From: an uncultured Clostridia bacterium
GTDB taxonomy: Bacteria > Bacillota > Clostridia > Oscillospirales > Acutalibacteraceae
Direction of reading: 5' to 3'
Length of the DNA stretch: 8,200 nt
Assembly (NCBI GenBank): GCA_946002045.1
Contig: CAMFYM010000057.1
Coordinates: forward strand, 1 to 8,200
Within the stretch, counting starts at the first letter, position 1. Each line of letters starts with the position of its first letter. The notes below the pieces were generated by a model. That model was not told the DNA's origin, made no database searches, and worked only from the letters and a program-made list of their open reading frames with translations. The position numbers and the translations under genes are program-made. Below, one piece after another: positions 7,138 through 8,200 of this stretch.

Positions 7138-8151
7138 CTTGTTCTTACCTCTTCCTTTGTTTTAAAGGAATAGCCGTACTGGTCAAGAACACGCATTTTT
7201 TTAAGTGCTATTTCACATCCTCGTGAAACGGACAGGTGTGGCTTAACAGGGATTGTTACATCAAGTGATAATGCCTTACTGATTAAGGTATCAAGACCAT
7301 AAAGCTGCGACATACCACCTGTTAAAATTACACTGCTGTTTGTTATATCTGCCACAAGCTGAGGTGATGTACGCTCAAATAAAGCTCTTGCAGACGCAAC
7401 AATCCTTTCAAGCTGTGGCTGTAAGCAATTACAAATCTCGTTGCCGGTAATTTCTGCCGATTTCGGCATACCGTCAACAACACTGCTGCCCTTGGCAGTA
7501 ACGGTAATATCTGTTACACGTGGGATTGCACTGCCTGCGTTAATTTTAATTTCCTCTGCTGTTCTTAAACCAACTAATAACCCGTATGTATCACGAATGT
7601 ATTTAACAATAGCCTCGTCAAAGGTATCACCGGCAATTCTTATTGTTTCAATCTGGCTCATTGAGCCTTGGCTGATAATAGCCATATCTGTTGTACCTGC
7701 ACCTATGTTGATAACAAAAGCACCTGCAGGACTTGTTGGATCAATGCCGGCTCCAAAGGCAGAGCAAAGTGGTTCTTCAATAAGACAGACAGACCTTGCA
7801 CCTGCTGAGATTAAAACAGAAATCAAGGTTCTTTTTTCAACATCTGTACTCATTGACGGGACAGATGAAACAACTCTTGGACGGAATATTGTTTTTTTAA
7901 GCACCTTGTTCATAAAGAAGCGCACCATTTGACAGGCTAAAGAATAATTACTGACTGTGCCGTCAATAATGGGCTGAACAACGCTAACGCCAACCGGCTC
8001 TCTGCCCTTAAGATAATAGGCTCTTTTGCCGGCAAATAATATTTTTTCACTGGCTGTATCATAGGCAACATACGAAGGCTCCTCAAGAACAACGCCCTTG
8101 CCTACAACAGATATTATTATTGAGCTTGTGCCCAAATCTATACCTAAATCA
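7134..8151 (-). CDS. MreB-like bacterial actin homologue, 5' truncated at contig end
   Basis: Member of the MreB/Mbl actin-like ATPase family, which polymerises on the inner membrane face and guides cell-wall synthesis. About 338 native residues are present, lacking only an estimated 5-10 at the N-terminus. Motifs, numbered from the first native complete codon, are: phosphate-1 DLGIDLGTSS (1-10), LIEEP (123-127) with the catalytic Glu region intact, phosphate-2 INIGAGTTD (147-155), RTAEEIKINAGSA (196-208) and adenosine motif VILTGGMSQLYGLD (274-287). Two positions are odd. Asn148 replaces the Asp of the usual DIGGGT, and SRGCEIAL (309-316) lacks the usual Gly-rich GGGKAL-type sequence. There is no mreC or mreD next to it; instead its stop overlaps the corrinoid adenosyltransferase start by 4 bp. 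It is probably a divergent paralogue, and its role here is unknown. The apparent start codon upstream of 8151 is encoded by adapter. Confidence 0.88.
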
Positions 8152-8200
8152 CTGTCTCTTATACACATCTCCGAGCCCACGAGACGTAGAGGACTCTCGG
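8152..8200 (+). other. Illumina Nextera adapter and i7 index left on the contig end (artefact)
   Basis: CTGTCTCTTATACACATCT (8152-8170) is the Tn5 mosaic end used in Nextera libraries. It is followed by CCGAGCCCACGAGAC (8171-8185), the read-2 transposase adapter. Bases 8186-8193, GTAGAGGA, match the i7 index N712 as I recall it. The last 7 bases (CTCTCGG) match the expected continuation ATCTCGT at 5 of 7 places, as low-quality read-through would give. Read on the minus strand it creates a false protein start, MGSEMCIRDS, of which MCIRD is the well-known mark of this contaminant. Confidence 0.98.

Noticed and set aside
7441..7932. Plus-strand open frame of 163 codons opposite the MreB-like gene
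   Set aside because: The minus-strand frame carries all the actin-family motifs. The plus-strand product is a hydrophobic antisense shadow.
8100..8151. Cobalamin riboswitch for the corrinoid operon
   Set aside because: One would be expected upstream of the operon, but the native sequence ends inside the first gene, so it cannot be seen. None occurs elsewhere in the window.
8154..8180. Apparent N-terminal extension MGSEMCIRD on the MreB-like protein
   Set aside because: It is encoded wholly by the Nextera adapter and is not part of the gene.
1..8200. CRISPR array, tRNA, rRNA, insertion sequence or defence island
   Set aside because: I saw no regularly spaced repeats, tRNA-like cloverleaf, rRNA segment, transposase or nuclease family on either strand.

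Overview
The window looks like one end of a metagenome-assembled contig from a low-GC Gram-positive bacterium, most likely a gut-type member of Clostridia. The evidence is the AT-rich intergenic DNA, strong GGAGG-type ribosome binding sites, short U-tailed hairpin terminators and the protein families present. The genus cannot be fixed from the sequence alone. All eight genes lie on the minus strand, so transcription runs from high to low coordinates. Native sequence ends at 8151. Bases 8152-8200 are Illumina Nextera adapter plus an index, not genome.

Region by region, in transcription order. (1) 8151-3428 is a tightly packed six-gene operon: a divergent MreB-like actin homologue (5' end lost at the contig edge), a corrinoid adenosyltransferase of the CobA/BtuR family, an ECF transporter T component, a fused double-ATPase A-A' component, an S (substrate-binding) component, and a small two-helix membrane protein. 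Four of the five junctions overlap by 4 to 28 bp and the fifth has a 24 bp gap. A hairpin terminator follows the last stop codon directly. (2) 3370-1177 is a uracil salvage operon, upp then uraA, with its own promoter candidate and a terminator. (3) 1175-65 is a single DUF2804 gene with its own promoter candidate, placed right behind the uraA terminator, and its own terminator. (4) 1-64 is AT-rich DNA with nothing recognisable.

How the genes work together. UraA brings in uracil and Upp converts it with PRPP to UMP. The ECF S, A-A' and T proteins form a complete dedicated (group I type) importer. The adjacent CobA points to a corrinoid (cobalamin or precursor) as substrate, adenosylated after import. 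The role of the MreB-like protein at the head of this operon is unknown and is the most interesting biological point here. Its phosphate-2 loop has Asn where the family has Asp. The operon's promoter, and any cobalamin riboswitch, would lie beyond the contig end.

I found no CRISPR array, tRNA, rRNA, insertion sequence or obvious defence system. Apart from the MreB-like gene's context, this is mostly ordinary housekeeping and transport DNA.
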